DNA of 64,000 nucleotides, taken from the NCBI GenBank assembly GCA_035353395.1, contig DAOPZL010000012.1:7831-71830 (forward strand), written 5' to 3'. A program made the position numbers and the translations under genes. How positions within the stretch are numbered: position 1 is the first letter of the stretch; each line of letters opens with the position of its first letter. Below are positions 17,205 through 25,164 of the stretch, piece by piece. The notes under the pieces were generated by a model that worked only from the letters and a program-made list of their open reading frames with translations, had not been told where the DNA came from and made no database searches. The stretch is from UBA1801 sp035353395 (lineage in GTDB: Bacteria; Acidobacteriota; Holophagae; Holophagales; Holophagaceae).

Positions 17205-18764
17205 ATGGAAAGCAAGCTGGCTCTTTCACAAGAGCGGATCGACCGGGCGAGGGAACTCGCCAGGCACATCGTGAGTCCGGTCCAGGACTTCATCGACGAG
17301 CACACGACCCTCACCGTGGAACGCGCCACGCTGAGGCTGGCGGGGGCCGACGGCGCCGACCAGGATGGAGTGCCCGTCCCCAACCTGGTGGTGGACCAGC
17401 TCAAGGGCAAGCTGGAGGACGGCGCGGTCGTCTACTACCTCAACGCCCTGGTGAAGACCGGGGAGACCGTGGACGGCCTCAACCGCAAGATCGCCCAGGG
17501 GCTCAAGATCGTGGACCTCCCCCTCGGGGACCGGTCCGCCATCGACCGGAAGGCCCAGGAGCTCGTCCGGACCTTCGGGGAACGCGTGAAGCGCAACCGC
17601 GGTCACCGCGAGGCCAAGCTCAAGCAGTTCGAGGGGCGCAATTCCTCGCCCCTGCTCTACGTCATCGTCGCCACCGGCAACATCCACGAGGACGTGAAGC
17701 AGGCCCAGGCCGCGGCCGGCCAGGGCGCGGACGTCATCGCCGTCATCCGGACCACGGCCCAGAGCCTCCTGGACTACGTCCCCTACGGCGCCACCACCGA
17801 GGGCTTCGGGGGCACCTACGCCACCCAGGAGAACTTCCGGATCATGCGCGCAGCCCTGGACGAGGTCGTCGAGCGCGAACAGCGCTACATCTACCTGACG
17901 AACTACGCCTCCGGGCTCTGCATGCCCGAGATCGCCGCCATGGGCGCCATGGAACGGCTGGACATGATGCTGAACGACTCGATGTACGGGATCCTCTTCC
18001 GCGACATCAACATGTACCGCACCTTCGTGGACCAGAAGTTCAGCCGCATGATCAACGCCTTCGCGGGCGTCATCATCAACACCGGCGAGGACAACTACCT
18101 CACCACCAGCGACGCGGTGGAGAAGGCCTACACGGTGCTGGCCAGCCAGTTCCTCAACGAGCGCTTCGCCTACGAAGCGGGCCTCCCCGCCAGGCTGATG
18201 GGGCTGGGCCACGCCTTCGAGATGAACCCCACCATCAAGAACGGCTTCCTGTTCGAGTTGGCCCAGGCCCAGATGGCCCGGGAGATCTTCCCCGAGGCGC
18301 CCCTGAAGTACATGCCCCCCACCAAGTTCATGACCGGGGACATCTTCAAGGGCCAGGTGCAGGACGCGATGTTCAACTTCGTGTCGAAGGCCACGAACCA
18401 GGGCATCCATCTCCTGGGCATGCTGACGGAAGCCATCCACACGCCCTTCATGATGGACCGCTCGATCTCCCTGGAGAACGCGAAGTACGTCTTCAACAAC
18501 ATCGAGGACCTGTCCAGCGAGATCGAGTTCAAGAAGGACGGCCTCATCGTCGAGCGGGCCCACCAGGTGCTCGAGGAGACGGTGGCGTTCATGGAGACCA
18601 TCGACAAGGTCGGCCTCATGCCCGCCATCGAGCAGGGCCAGTTCGCCGACATCAAGCGGCCCCGCGACATGGGCAAGGGACTGGACGGACTGGTCAAGAA
18701 GGGACCGGAGTACTACAACCCCTTCGAAGCCTACCTGAAGAACGAACTCGGACTGAAAGCGTAA
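17205..18764 (+). CDS. kamD: Lysine 5,6-aminomutase alpha subunit
   Basis: 519 residues, matching the usual KamD length. With KamE it moves the terminal amino group of beta-lysine to C5, giving 3,5-diaminohexanoate, using adenosylcobalamin and PLP. The TIM-barrel subunit begins LALSQERIDRARELARHI and carries the conserved segments RTTAQSLLDYVPYG and NYASGLCMPEIAAMGAME. The ATG at 17205 has CAGGAG upstream. It lies between the reactivase genes and kamE in one tight run. Confidence 0.93.
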   Translation: MESKLALSQERIDRARELARHIVSPVQDFIDEHTTLTVERATLRLAGADGADQDGVPVPNLVVDQLKGKLEDGAVVYYLNALVKTGETVDGLNRKIAQGLKIVDLPLGDRSAIDRKAQELVRTFGERVKRNRGHREAKLKQFEGRNSSPLLYVIVATGNIHEDVKQAQAAAGQGADVIAVIRTTAQSLLDYVPYGATTEGFGGTYATQENFRIMRAALDEVVEREQRYIYLTNYASGLCMPEIAAMGAMERLDMMLNDSMYGILFRDINMYRTFVDQKFSRMINAFAGVIINTGEDNYLTTSDAVEKAYTVLASQFLNERFAYEAGLPARLMGLGHAFEMNPTIKNGFLFELAQAQMAREIFPEAPLKYMPPTKFMTGDIFKGQVQDAMFNFVSKATNQGIHLLGMLTEAIHTPFMMDRSISLENAKYVFNNIEDLSSEIEFKKDGLIVERAHQVLEETVAFMETIDKVGLMPAIEQGQFADIKRPRDMGKGLDGLVKKGPEYYNPFEAYLKNELGLKA

Positions 18765-18777
18765 GGAGGAGCAGGCC

Positions 18778-19515
18778 ATGATTGTCAGACCCTACGGCGA
18801 TACCCTGGACGACGGTGCCGTCCAGCTCTCCTTCACGCTGCCCGTTCCAGACGGCCCCCGCGGGCGCGAGGCGGCCAGGCTCTTCGTGGAGAAGCTCGGC
18901 TTCAAGCACGCGGAGATCGTGCATTCCCAGCCCCTGTCCGAAGGCTTCTCCTTCTACGTGGCCTACGGCAAGACCGAGCTCGGCATCGATTTCGACGCCG
19001 TCCAGGTCGAGGAGGCCACCGGCGAGCAGGTCTACTCGATGTACGAGGCCTGCGACGTCATCAAGGAGAAGCTCGGCCGCAAGGTGGTGGTGGTGGGCGC
19101 CTGCACGGGCTTCGACGCCCACACCGTCGGCATCGACGCCATCATGAACATGAAGGGCTACAACCACCACTACGGCCTCGAGCGGTACAGCGAGATCGAG
19201 GCCCACAACCTCGGCGCCCAGGTGCCCAACGAGAAGCTGATCGACTACGCGCTCAAGGTGAACGCCGACGCGATCCTCATCTCCCAGATCGTCACCCAGA
19301 AGGACGTCCACATCCAGAACATGACGGAGTTCATCGAACTGCTCCAGGCCAGGGGCCTGCGCGAGAAGTTCATCGTCTGCGTCGGAGGCTCGCGCATCGG
19401 CAACAAGCTGGCCGTGGAGCTCGGCTACGACGCGGGTTTCGGCAAGGGAACCTACGCGGACCACGTCGCGACCTACATCATCGACCGTCTCATCGAGCGG
19501 AAGTCCGCCCGCTGA
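18778..19515 (+). CDS. kamE: Lysine 5,6-aminomutase beta subunit
   Basis: 245 residues. A cobalamin-binding Rossmann domain carries the base-off motif FDAHTVGID with His115 as lower cobalt ligand. Lys126 (in NMKGYNHHYGLERY) lies 11 residues later, the same spacing as the His133/Lys144 pair of the characterised enzyme, and would form the PLP Schiff base. A second glycine motif, CVGGSRIGNKLAVELGYDAG, closes the cobalamin site. AGGAGG precedes the ATG, 13 bp after kamD. Confidence 0.93.
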   Translation: MIVRPYGDTLDDGAVQLSFTLPVPDGPRGREAARLFVEKLGFKHAEIVHSQPLSEGFSFYVAYGKTELGIDFDAVQVEEATGEQVYSMYEACDVIKEKLGRKVVVVGACTGFDAHTVGIDAIMNMKGYNHHYGLERYSEIEAHNLGAQVPNEKLIDYALKVNADAILISQIVTQKDVHIQNMTEFIELLQARGLREKFIVCVGGSRIGNKLAVELGYDAGFGKGTYADHVATYIIDRLIERKSAR

Positions 19516-19549
19516 TTCCATCCAGGACCCAACGTCAACAAAGGAGGCT

Positions 19550-20239
19550 ATGGTGATTGCCAAACCGATCATCTCCGCGGCCGAAGCCGCCGGGAAAATC
19601 AAGGAGGGGGATACCCTCATGGTGGGCGGCTTTCTGGCCTGTGGATCGCCCCACACCATCATCCATGCGCTCAAGGACCTGGGCACGAAGAACCTGACCC
19701 TCGTCTGCAACGACACCGCCGGCCACGACTTCAAGAGCGGCAGGGTGACGGGCGTCGGCTATCTGGTCCAGACCAAGCAGTTCAAGAAGATGATCGTCAG
19801 CCACATCGGCCTGAACCAGGAGACCCAGCGCCAGATGAATTCCGGCGAGACGGTGGTCGACCTGGTGCCCCAGGGCACCCTCGCCGAGCGCATCCGGGCC
19901 GCCGGGACCGGGCTGGGCGGCTTCCTCACGCCCACGGGCATCGGCACCGAGGTGGAAGCTGGGAAGCAGGTCATCGTGGTGGAGGACCGCCCCTTCCTGC
20001 TCGAGTTGCCCCTGCACGGCGACGTCGCGATCATCAAGGCCAAGAAGGCCGACAAGGCGGGGAACCTCGTCTACAACGGAACCGCCCAGAACTTCAATCC
20101 GCTGATGGCCACCGCCGCCTCGCTCGTCATCGCCGAGGTGGAGGAGATCGTCGAGATCGGGGAGATCGACCCCAACACCGTGCACACGCCGTCGATCTTC
20201 GTGGACTTCCTGGTCAAATCCGAACGGCTCGAGTGGTAG
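19550..20239 (+). CDS. Butyryl-CoA:acetoacetate CoA-transferase, subunit A
   Basis: 229 residues, alpha subunit of a two-subunit 3-oxoacid CoA-transferase (AtoD/CtfA type). It has GGFLACGSPHTIIHAL, TPTGIGTEVEAGK and NLVYNGTAQNFNPLMATA, all typical. With subunit B it would transfer CoA from butyryl-CoA to the acetoacetate made by Kce, releasing butyrate and acetoacetyl-CoA. AAGGAGG is 2 nt before the ATG at 19550 and 5 nt before a GTG at 19553, so the start may be 19553. Substrate assignment comes from the lysine cluster, not from the sequence alone. Confidence 0.88.
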   Translation: MVIAKPIISAAEAAGKIKEGDTLMVGGFLACGSPHTIIHALKDLGTKNLTLVCNDTAGHDFKSGRVTGVGYLVQTKQFKKMIVSHIGLNQETQRQMNSGETVVDLVPQGTLAERIRAAGTGLGGFLTPTGIGTEVEAGKQVIVVEDRPFLLELPLHGDVAIIKAKKADKAGNLVYNGTAQNFNPLMATAASLVIAEVEEIVEIGEIDPNTVHTPSIFVDFLVKSERLEW

Positions 20240-20248
20240 GAGGAAACC

Positions 20249-20914
20249 ATGGACTACGTTGCCAACAAGGAAATCATCGTCAAGCGCATCGCCAAGGTCT
20301 TCAAGACCGGCGAAGTCGTCAACCTCGGCATCGGCCTGCCCACCCAGGTGGCGAACTACCTTCCCAAGGACGTCACCATCATCCTCCAGTCCGAGAACGG
20401 CATGATGGGCCTCGGCCCCGCGCCTGCGAAGGGCAGCGAGGACAGGGACCTGACCAACGCCGGCAGTGCCCCCGTGACCGTCCAGACCGGCGGCTGCTTC
20501 TTCGATTCGGCCACCAGCTTCGGCATCATCCGGGGCGGCCACGTGGACTACACGGTCCTGGGCGTCCTTGAAGTGGACCAGGACGGGAACCTGGCCAACT
20601 ACAAGATCCCCGGCAAGATGGTGCCCGGCATGGGCGGCGCCATGGACCTCACCACCGGCGCGCGGGTCGTCATCGCCGCCACCCTGCACTTCGAGCCCAC
20701 CGGCGGTTCCCGCATGAAGCGGCGCTGCACGCTGCCGCTCACCGCCGCGCGCGAGGTCGACATGGTCGTCACCGACCTGGGCGTGTTCGAGGTCCGGGGC
20801 GGAAGGTTCCACCTCGTGGAATGCTTCGAGCCCTACACCCCCGAATGGATCCTGGAGCGCACCGACGCCGACATCACCGTCAGCAACGACTGCCGCATCG
20901 TGAAGATCGATTGA
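20249..20914 (+). CDS. Butyryl-CoA:acetoacetate CoA-transferase, subunit B
   Basis: 221 residues, beta subunit (AtoA/CtfB type). The catalytic glutamate is Glu49 in QSENGMMGLGP, which forms the covalent CoA thioester. VNLGIGLPTQVANYL and the GGHVDYTVLG segment are conserved. It follows subunit A by 9 bp with AGGAGG upstream. Acetoacetyl-CoA produced would pass to the thiolase encoded next. Confidence 0.9.
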   Translation: MDYVANKEIIVKRIAKVFKTGEVVNLGIGLPTQVANYLPKDVTIILQSENGMMGLGPAPAKGSEDRDLTNAGSAPVTVQTGGCFFDSATSFGIIRGGHVDYTVLGVLEVDQDGNLANYKIPGKMVPGMGGAMDLTTGARVVIAATLHFEPTGGSRMKRRCTLPLTAAREVDMVVTDLGVFEVRGGRFHLVECFEPYTPEWILERTDADITVSNDCRIVKID

Positions 20915-20930
20915 AAAATGGAACCGCGAA

Positions 20931-21013
20931 GGACGCGGATGGACGGGGATGGAGAAGACCCCATCCCGCCGCGGGCTTCCATACGGGGCAGCGCGAAGCG
21001 CCGGTCCGCGTCC
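20931..21013. repeat. REP-like intergenic inverted repeat
   Basis: GGACGCGGA (20931-20939) pairs with TCCGCGTCC (21005-21013), and GGGATGG (20946-20952) pairs with CCATCCC (20961-20967) inside. The sequence style (ACCGCGAAGGACGCGGATGG) is that of dispersed intergenic repeats in many genomes. A related element lies at 36155-36224. Here it sits between the CoA-transferase and thiolase genes and may shape the mRNA. Confidence 0.5.
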
Positions 21014-21057
21014 CTCGAGGATCCCATCCTGTTTCTTGAACGATATGGAGGAATGAA

Positions 21058-22320
21058 ATGAGCAATGTCAGTATCGTCGGCGCCTACAACTCCAAGTTCG
21101 GCTCCCTCGTCAAGCGGAACAAGGAGACGGGCGAGATCACGGACCTGAACTCCATCTACGACCTCATGCTCGAAGCAGGCAGGGGCGCCCTCGCGGACGC
21201 CGGCCTAACCGGCAAGGACGTGGACGGCGTCTGGGTCGGGAGCTGCGCCCCCGGCCAGTTCGCCAACCAGGAGCACCTGGCGGCCTTCGCCGCCGAGATC
21301 GATCCCGAGGGCCTCCGCTTCAAGCCCATGACCCGCTGCGAGGACGCCTGCGCCTCCGGCTCCGTGGCCCTCTACGACGCCCTCTACGCCGTGGAGGCCG
21401 GGCGCGTGAAGGTGGCGCTGGTGCTGGGCGTGGAGAAGATGAACCTGCTGGACACCAAGGGCGTGACCCACGCCCTGGCCACCTGCTCCTACTGGGCCGG
21501 CGAAGGCTCCAAGGGCTACACGTTCCCGGGCCTCTTCGCGGAATACGCCAAGGGCTACAAGGGCCACTACAAGCTGGACGACGCCGAGTTCGCGCGCATG
21601 CTCGCCACCGTCTCCGCCCTGGGCTACAAGAACGGCGTGGACAACCCCCTGGCCCACTTCGGGAAGGGCGGCCCCTCCGACAAGCTGGGCCTCTTCACGG
21701 CGGACGCGATCCTGGGCCTCGCCCCGGAGAAGAATCCTGTGATCGCAGACCCCCTGCACCTGCACGACTGCTCCCTGGTCACCGACGGCTCCGCGGCGCT
21801 GGTCATCATGAAGACCGACGAGGCGAAGAAGGCGGGCAAGCGGGTCGTCGAGATCGCCGGCATCGGGCACGCGAACGAGCGCTTCGGCATCACCGTCCGC
21901 CCGAACATGTACGAGCTGATGGCCGGCAAGGAGGCCGTGAGGCGCGCCTTCGCCGAGGCGAAGATCACCATCGCCGACGTGGACCTGGCCGAAGTGCACG
22001 ACTGCTTCACCATCAACCAGCTCCTCACCACCGAGGCCCTGGGGCTCTCCAGGGACGGCCGCGCCGGCTACGACTACATGGAAGGCCGGTTCACCCGCGA
22101 CGACGCGAAGTGCGCCGTGAACCTCTCCGGCGGCCTGAAGGCCAAGGGGCATCCCGTGGGCGCCACCGGCGTCTCCATGCACGCCCTCCTCTACAAGCAG
22201 CTCGTGGGCGAGCCCATCGGCGCCGCGATGTCCAAGAAGACGCCTTCCGTGGGCGTGACCTTCAACGTCGGCGGCTCCTCCGTCACGAACTGCGTATCCG
22301 TCCTGCGGCGCCTGAAGTAG
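21058..22320 (+). CDS. Thiolase, acetyl-CoA acetyltransferase type
   Basis: 420 residues, of the SCP-x-like thiolase branch. The nucleophilic cysteine is Cys98 in EDACASGSVA. The second active-site segment is VHDCFTINQ, and GGLKAKGHPVGATG carries the catalytic histidine. It would split acetoacetyl-CoA into two acetyl-CoA, regenerating the acetyl-CoA used by Kce. ATATGGAGGA precedes the ATG. It is the last gene of the lysine cluster, 143 bp after the CoA-transferase and followed by a hairpin. Confidence 0.88.
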   Translation: MSNVSIVGAYNSKFGSLVKRNKETGEITDLNSIYDLMLEAGRGALADAGLTGKDVDGVWVGSCAPGQFANQEHLAAFAAEIDPEGLRFKPMTRCEDACASGSVALYDALYAVEAGRVKVALVLGVEKMNLLDTKGVTHALATCSYWAGEGSKGYTFPGLFAEYAKGYKGHYKLDDAEFARMLATVSALGYKNGVDNPLAHFGKGGPSDKLGLFTADAILGLAPEKNPVIADPLHLHDCSLVTDGSAALVIMKTDEAKKAGKRVVEIAGIGHANERFGITVRPNMYELMAGKEAVRRAFAEAKITIADVDLAEVHDCFTINQLLTTEALGLSRDGRAGYDYMEGRFTRDDAKCAVNLSGGLKAKGHPVGATGVSMHALLYKQLVGEPIGAAMSKKTPSVGVTFNVGGSSVTNCVSVLRRLK

Positions 22321-22339
22321 CCCCGCAGCCTTCCCGCCG

Positions 22340-22370
22340 GTGGCCCTTTCCTTTCACGGGGGAGGGCCAC
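22340..22370 (+). terminator. Hairpin at the end of the lysine cluster
   Basis: GTGGCCCT (22340-22347) and AGGGCCAC (22363-22370) form a perfect 8-bp stem 20 bp after the thiolase stop. No T-run follows, so it is a weak or factor-dependent terminator at best. Confidence 0.4.
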
Positions 22371-22411
22371 AGGCTTGTCCGGCGGCACTTCCCCCACGAG
22401 GCCCATCGACC

Positions 22412-22930
22412 ATGCACATCCTGGACACCGAACGCCTGAGCCTCCGCGAGATGGTTCCCGGCGACGCCCCCTTCATCCTGGAGCTCCTCAACGAGCCCGC
22501 CTTCCTCGAGAACATCGCGGACAAGGGCGTCCGAACCCTCGAGGACGCCCTCGGCTACATCGAGAAGGGACCCAGGGCCAGCTACGCGCAGCACGGCTAC
22601 GGGCTCTTCGTCGTGGAGCTGAAGGAGACCGGTGAGCCCGTCGGCATCTGCGGGCTGGTGAAGCGTCCCGAGCTGGCGGACGCGGACGTGGGCTACGCCT
22701 TCCTCCAGCGCCACTGGTCCAGGGGCTACGCCGTGGAGGCGGCGGCGGCCACGGTGGAGTACGGGCTGGGGAAGCTCGGGATGAAGCGGGTGCTGGGCAT
22801 CACGGCGCCGGGCAACCAGCGCTCGATCCGGGTGCTGGAGCTCTCCGGCCTGCGCTTCGAAGGGATGGTCCAGATGGCCCAGTACGGGGGCGAGAACCGC
22901 CTGTTCTCCACGCCCCCCGCCGGGGACTGA
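22412..22930 (+). CDS. GNAT acetyltransferase, RimJ/RimL type
   Basis: 172 residues. TERLSLREMVPGDAPFI at the start and QRHWSRGYAVEAAAA (acetyl-CoA loop) are typical of the RimJ/RimL-like GNATs that acetylate ribosomal proteins, amino groups or small molecules. NQRSIRVLELSGLRFEG is the conserved C-terminal part. The ATG at 22412 begins the family's normal N-terminus; no strong ribosome site is visible. The substrate is not predictable. Confidence 0.85.
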   Translation: MHILDTERLSLREMVPGDAPFILELLNEPAFLENIADKGVRTLEDALGYIEKGPRASYAQHGYGLFVVELKETGEPVGICGLVKRPELADADVGYAFLQRHWSRGYAVEAAAATVEYGLGKLGMKRVLGITAPGNQRSIRVLELSGLRFEGMVQMAQYGGENRLFSTPPAGD

Positions 22931-23031
22931 ACCTTGCTCCGTGCTGGCGATAGAATGACGGCCGGAGTGGGTGCCGCCGTGCTGAACGCCGCCAGGGTCA
23001 TGGACGCCGCCGCCGGGCCCGGATCCCGGCC

Positions 23032-24369
23032 ATGAAGCGGCCGGACTGGGCGCGGTGCCTCGGGATGCTTGCCCGGATGGGGCCTCTGCCCTCCCGGAAG
23101 GCGAGGCTCCGCATCCTGTCCCATACCCGGCGCCTCGTCTTCCTGATGCTGCCCCTGGGCGCGCTCATGGGACTCATCGCCGCCCTGGCCCTCGGGGGGC
23201 TCGAGCGCCTGGAGCGGCGCATCTTCCATGTGGCGGAGGGCGGGCACTGGACCCTCCTCCTGCCGGGCCTCGGGCTCGCCTTGACCGCCGTCTGGCTGAA
23301 CCGCCTGCGGCTGGGCTCGGTCTCGCTGGCGGCGGACGTCCGGGAGGCCCACGGCGATCCCTACCGGATCTTCCCCTTCCGGGCCTCCCTCGCGAAGGTG
23401 GCGGCCTGCGCGCTCACCATCGGTTTCGGCGGCAGCGCGGGCGTGGAGGGGCCGGGGAAGTGGCTGGGGGCGGCCGTCGGGGTCCAGGTCCACCGGGGCG
23501 TGAAGCTGCTGGCCTCGCGCGCCGGCTTCTTCCGGAGGTTCCTGGTGCAGCCCCGGACCATCATGACCGGGGGGGCCGCCGGCGCCCTGGCCGCGGTCTT
23601 CCGGGCCCCCCTGGCGGGCGCGCTGCTGGCGGCCGAGCGGGACGGGGTCCTGGGCTCGGACCGCCTGGTCTCGGCCCTGGTGGCGGCCGCGGCCGGCTAC
23701 CTGAGCTTTGCCCTGTGGTCGGGCCGGGGGCCTCTGCTGCCGATGGTCGCTTCCGCGGGGCTGTCCTGGCGGGAGATCGCCTGGGCCGTGCCCCTCGGGT
23801 TCCTGTGCGGGGTCGGCGCCGCGCTCTTCCGGGGGTGCCGGAACCTCTTCCGGACCCTGCTGCGGCCCCTGGGCCTCCCCGCCCGCGGCGCGGCCGCCGG
23901 CGCGGGGCTCGTCCTCCTGGCGGTTCCCGCCTTCCTGTTCTGGGACCGGCTGCCGGTGACGCAGGGGAGCGGCCTCGAGATGGTCGGGCGCCTGCTGGCT
24001 GCCACGCCGCCCCTGGGCATGGCCCTGGGTTTCTTCGCCCTGAAGACCTTGGCGACGGCCCTCACCTTCGAGGGCGGCGGCGTCGGCGGCACCTGGCTGC
24101 CCAGCGTGGCCATGGGGAGCGCGCTGGGAGCCTCCTTCGAGGCCCTGGTCCGCACGGGCCACCCGGGCCTCATGGCGATGCTGGGGGCCACCGCCTTCAC
24201 CGGCGCGGTCCACGGGACCCTCCTCGTGCCCGTGGTCTTCCTCGCGGAGACCACCGCCCAGGCTCCCCTGGTCGTCCCGGGCCTCGTCGCCACCACCGTG
24301 GCGTTCCTGGTGGCCAGGGAGGTCCAGGAAGACTGGACGGAAGGCCCTCATTCGGATACCAGCCGCTGA
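23032..24369 (+). CDS. ClC-family chloride channel/transporter
   Basis: 445 residues with the ClC double-half membrane layout. The selectivity motif GGSAGVEGP keeps the gating glutamate (Glu139), and EGGGVGGTWLPS matches the second conserved block. The usual first GSGIP motif is replaced by RLGSVSLA. ClC proteins move chloride passively or exchange it for protons. A TAGAAT hexamer at 22951-22956 may be its -10 box. No cytoplasmic CBS domains are present. Confidence 0.85.
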   Translation: MKRPDWARCLGMLARMGPLPSRKARLRILSHTRRLVFLMLPLGALMGLIAALALGGLERLERRIFHVAEGGHWTLLLPGLGLALTAVWLNRLRLGSVSLAADVREAHGDPYRIFPFRASLAKVAACALTIGFGGSAGVEGPGKWLGAAVGVQVHRGVKLLASRAGFFRRFLVQPRTIMTGGAAGALAAVFRAPLAGALLAAERDGVLGSDRLVSALVAAAAGYLSFALWSGRGPLLPMVASAGLSWREIAWAVPLGFLCGVGAALFRGCRNLFRTLLRPLGLPARGAAAGAGLVLLAVPAFLFWDRLPVTQGSGLEMVGRLLAATPPLGMALGFFALKTLATALTFEGGGVGGTWLPSVAMGSALGASFEALVRTGHPGLMAMLGATAFTGAVHGTLLVPVVFLAETTAQAPLVVPGLVATTVAFLVAREVQEDWTEGPHSDTSR

Positions 24370-24393
24370 CCACTTCGAGATAGTCTGAAGGTC

Positions 24394-25164
24394 ATGGATA
24401 GCGCACTTACGATCACGAGCCGGGCGAATCCCCGATTCAAATCCATACGAACTCTCGTGACCCCGTCCGGCGTGAAGCGGACCCATACGCTGATGCTGGG
24501 GGAGAAACTCATCGAGGCCTGGGCGGAGGCAGCCAAGACGATGGCCGCCCAGCGCTTCCGGCCCGTCACGTGGCTGCGCCTGGAGGGGGTGCGTCCCCAT
24601 CCGCTGGAGAAGCTGCGGGCCCCGGAAACCCTGGTGCTCTCGGAGGCCCTGATGCGGGACTTGGCCTACGCGGGGAGTCCGCCGGAGCACGCCCTGCTCA
24701 TGGAGCTGGGACCCGAGCCCTCGGGCCCCCTCGCTTCCCGCGTGATCGTCCCCTGGGGGATCCAGGACCCGGGGAACCTCGGAGCCATCCTGAGGAGCGC
24801 GGCCTCCTTCGGCTTCCAGGAGGCCCTGCTGGGCCCCGGATGCACGGACCCCTTCAGTCCCAAGGCCCTGCGCGGCACCATGGGCGCTGCGTTCCTCCTG
24901 GCCGTCCGGCGCTGCAAGGAGCTGGCGCCCGACCGGGGACGGTGGTACGCCCTCCACGGCGCGAAGGACGCCGCGCTCCTGGACAAGGCGGATCTCAAGG
25001 AACCCGTGCGGATCCTGGTCGGCAACGAGGGGCATGGTTGGAAGGACGTGGTTCTGCCAAAGAACGTGAAGTTCCTGGCGATCCCCATCCAGGGGATGGA
25101 GAGCCTGAACGCGGCCGTGGCCGCAGGCATCGCCTGCTACGAGGTGGATCGGAGATTCCGTTGA
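24394..25164 (+). CDS. TrmH/SpoU-family RNA 2'-O-methyltransferase
   Basis: 256 residues. The SPOUT knot motifs are present: QDPGNLGAILRSAASFGF (motif 1), ILVGNEGHG (motif 2) and IPIQGMESLNAAVAAGI (motif 3). An N-terminal RNA-binding segment begins TITSRANPRFKSIRTL, as in 23S rRNA methyltransferases. It would methylate ribose 2'-OH in rRNA or tRNA. Its stop overlaps the TTG start of lnt. Confidence 0.9.
   Translation: MDSALTITSRANPRFKSIRTLVTPSGVKRTHTLMLGEKLIEAWAEAAKTMAAQRFRPVTWLRLEGVRPHPLEKLRAPETLVLSEALMRDLAYAGSPPEHALLMELGPEPSGPLASRVIVPWGIQDPGNLGAILRSAASFGFQEALLGPGCTDPFSPKALRGTMGAAFLLAVRRCKELAPDRGRWYALHGAKDAALLDKADLKEPVRILVGNEGHGWKDVVLPKNVKFLAIPIQGMESLNAAVAAGIACYEVDRRFR

Noticed and set aside
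19553..19555. Annotating the CoA-transferase A start as GTG 19553
   Set aside because: The ribosome-site spacing favours it slightly, but ATG 19550 is only one codon earlier and an ATG start is commoner, so both remain possible and only the ATG is listed.
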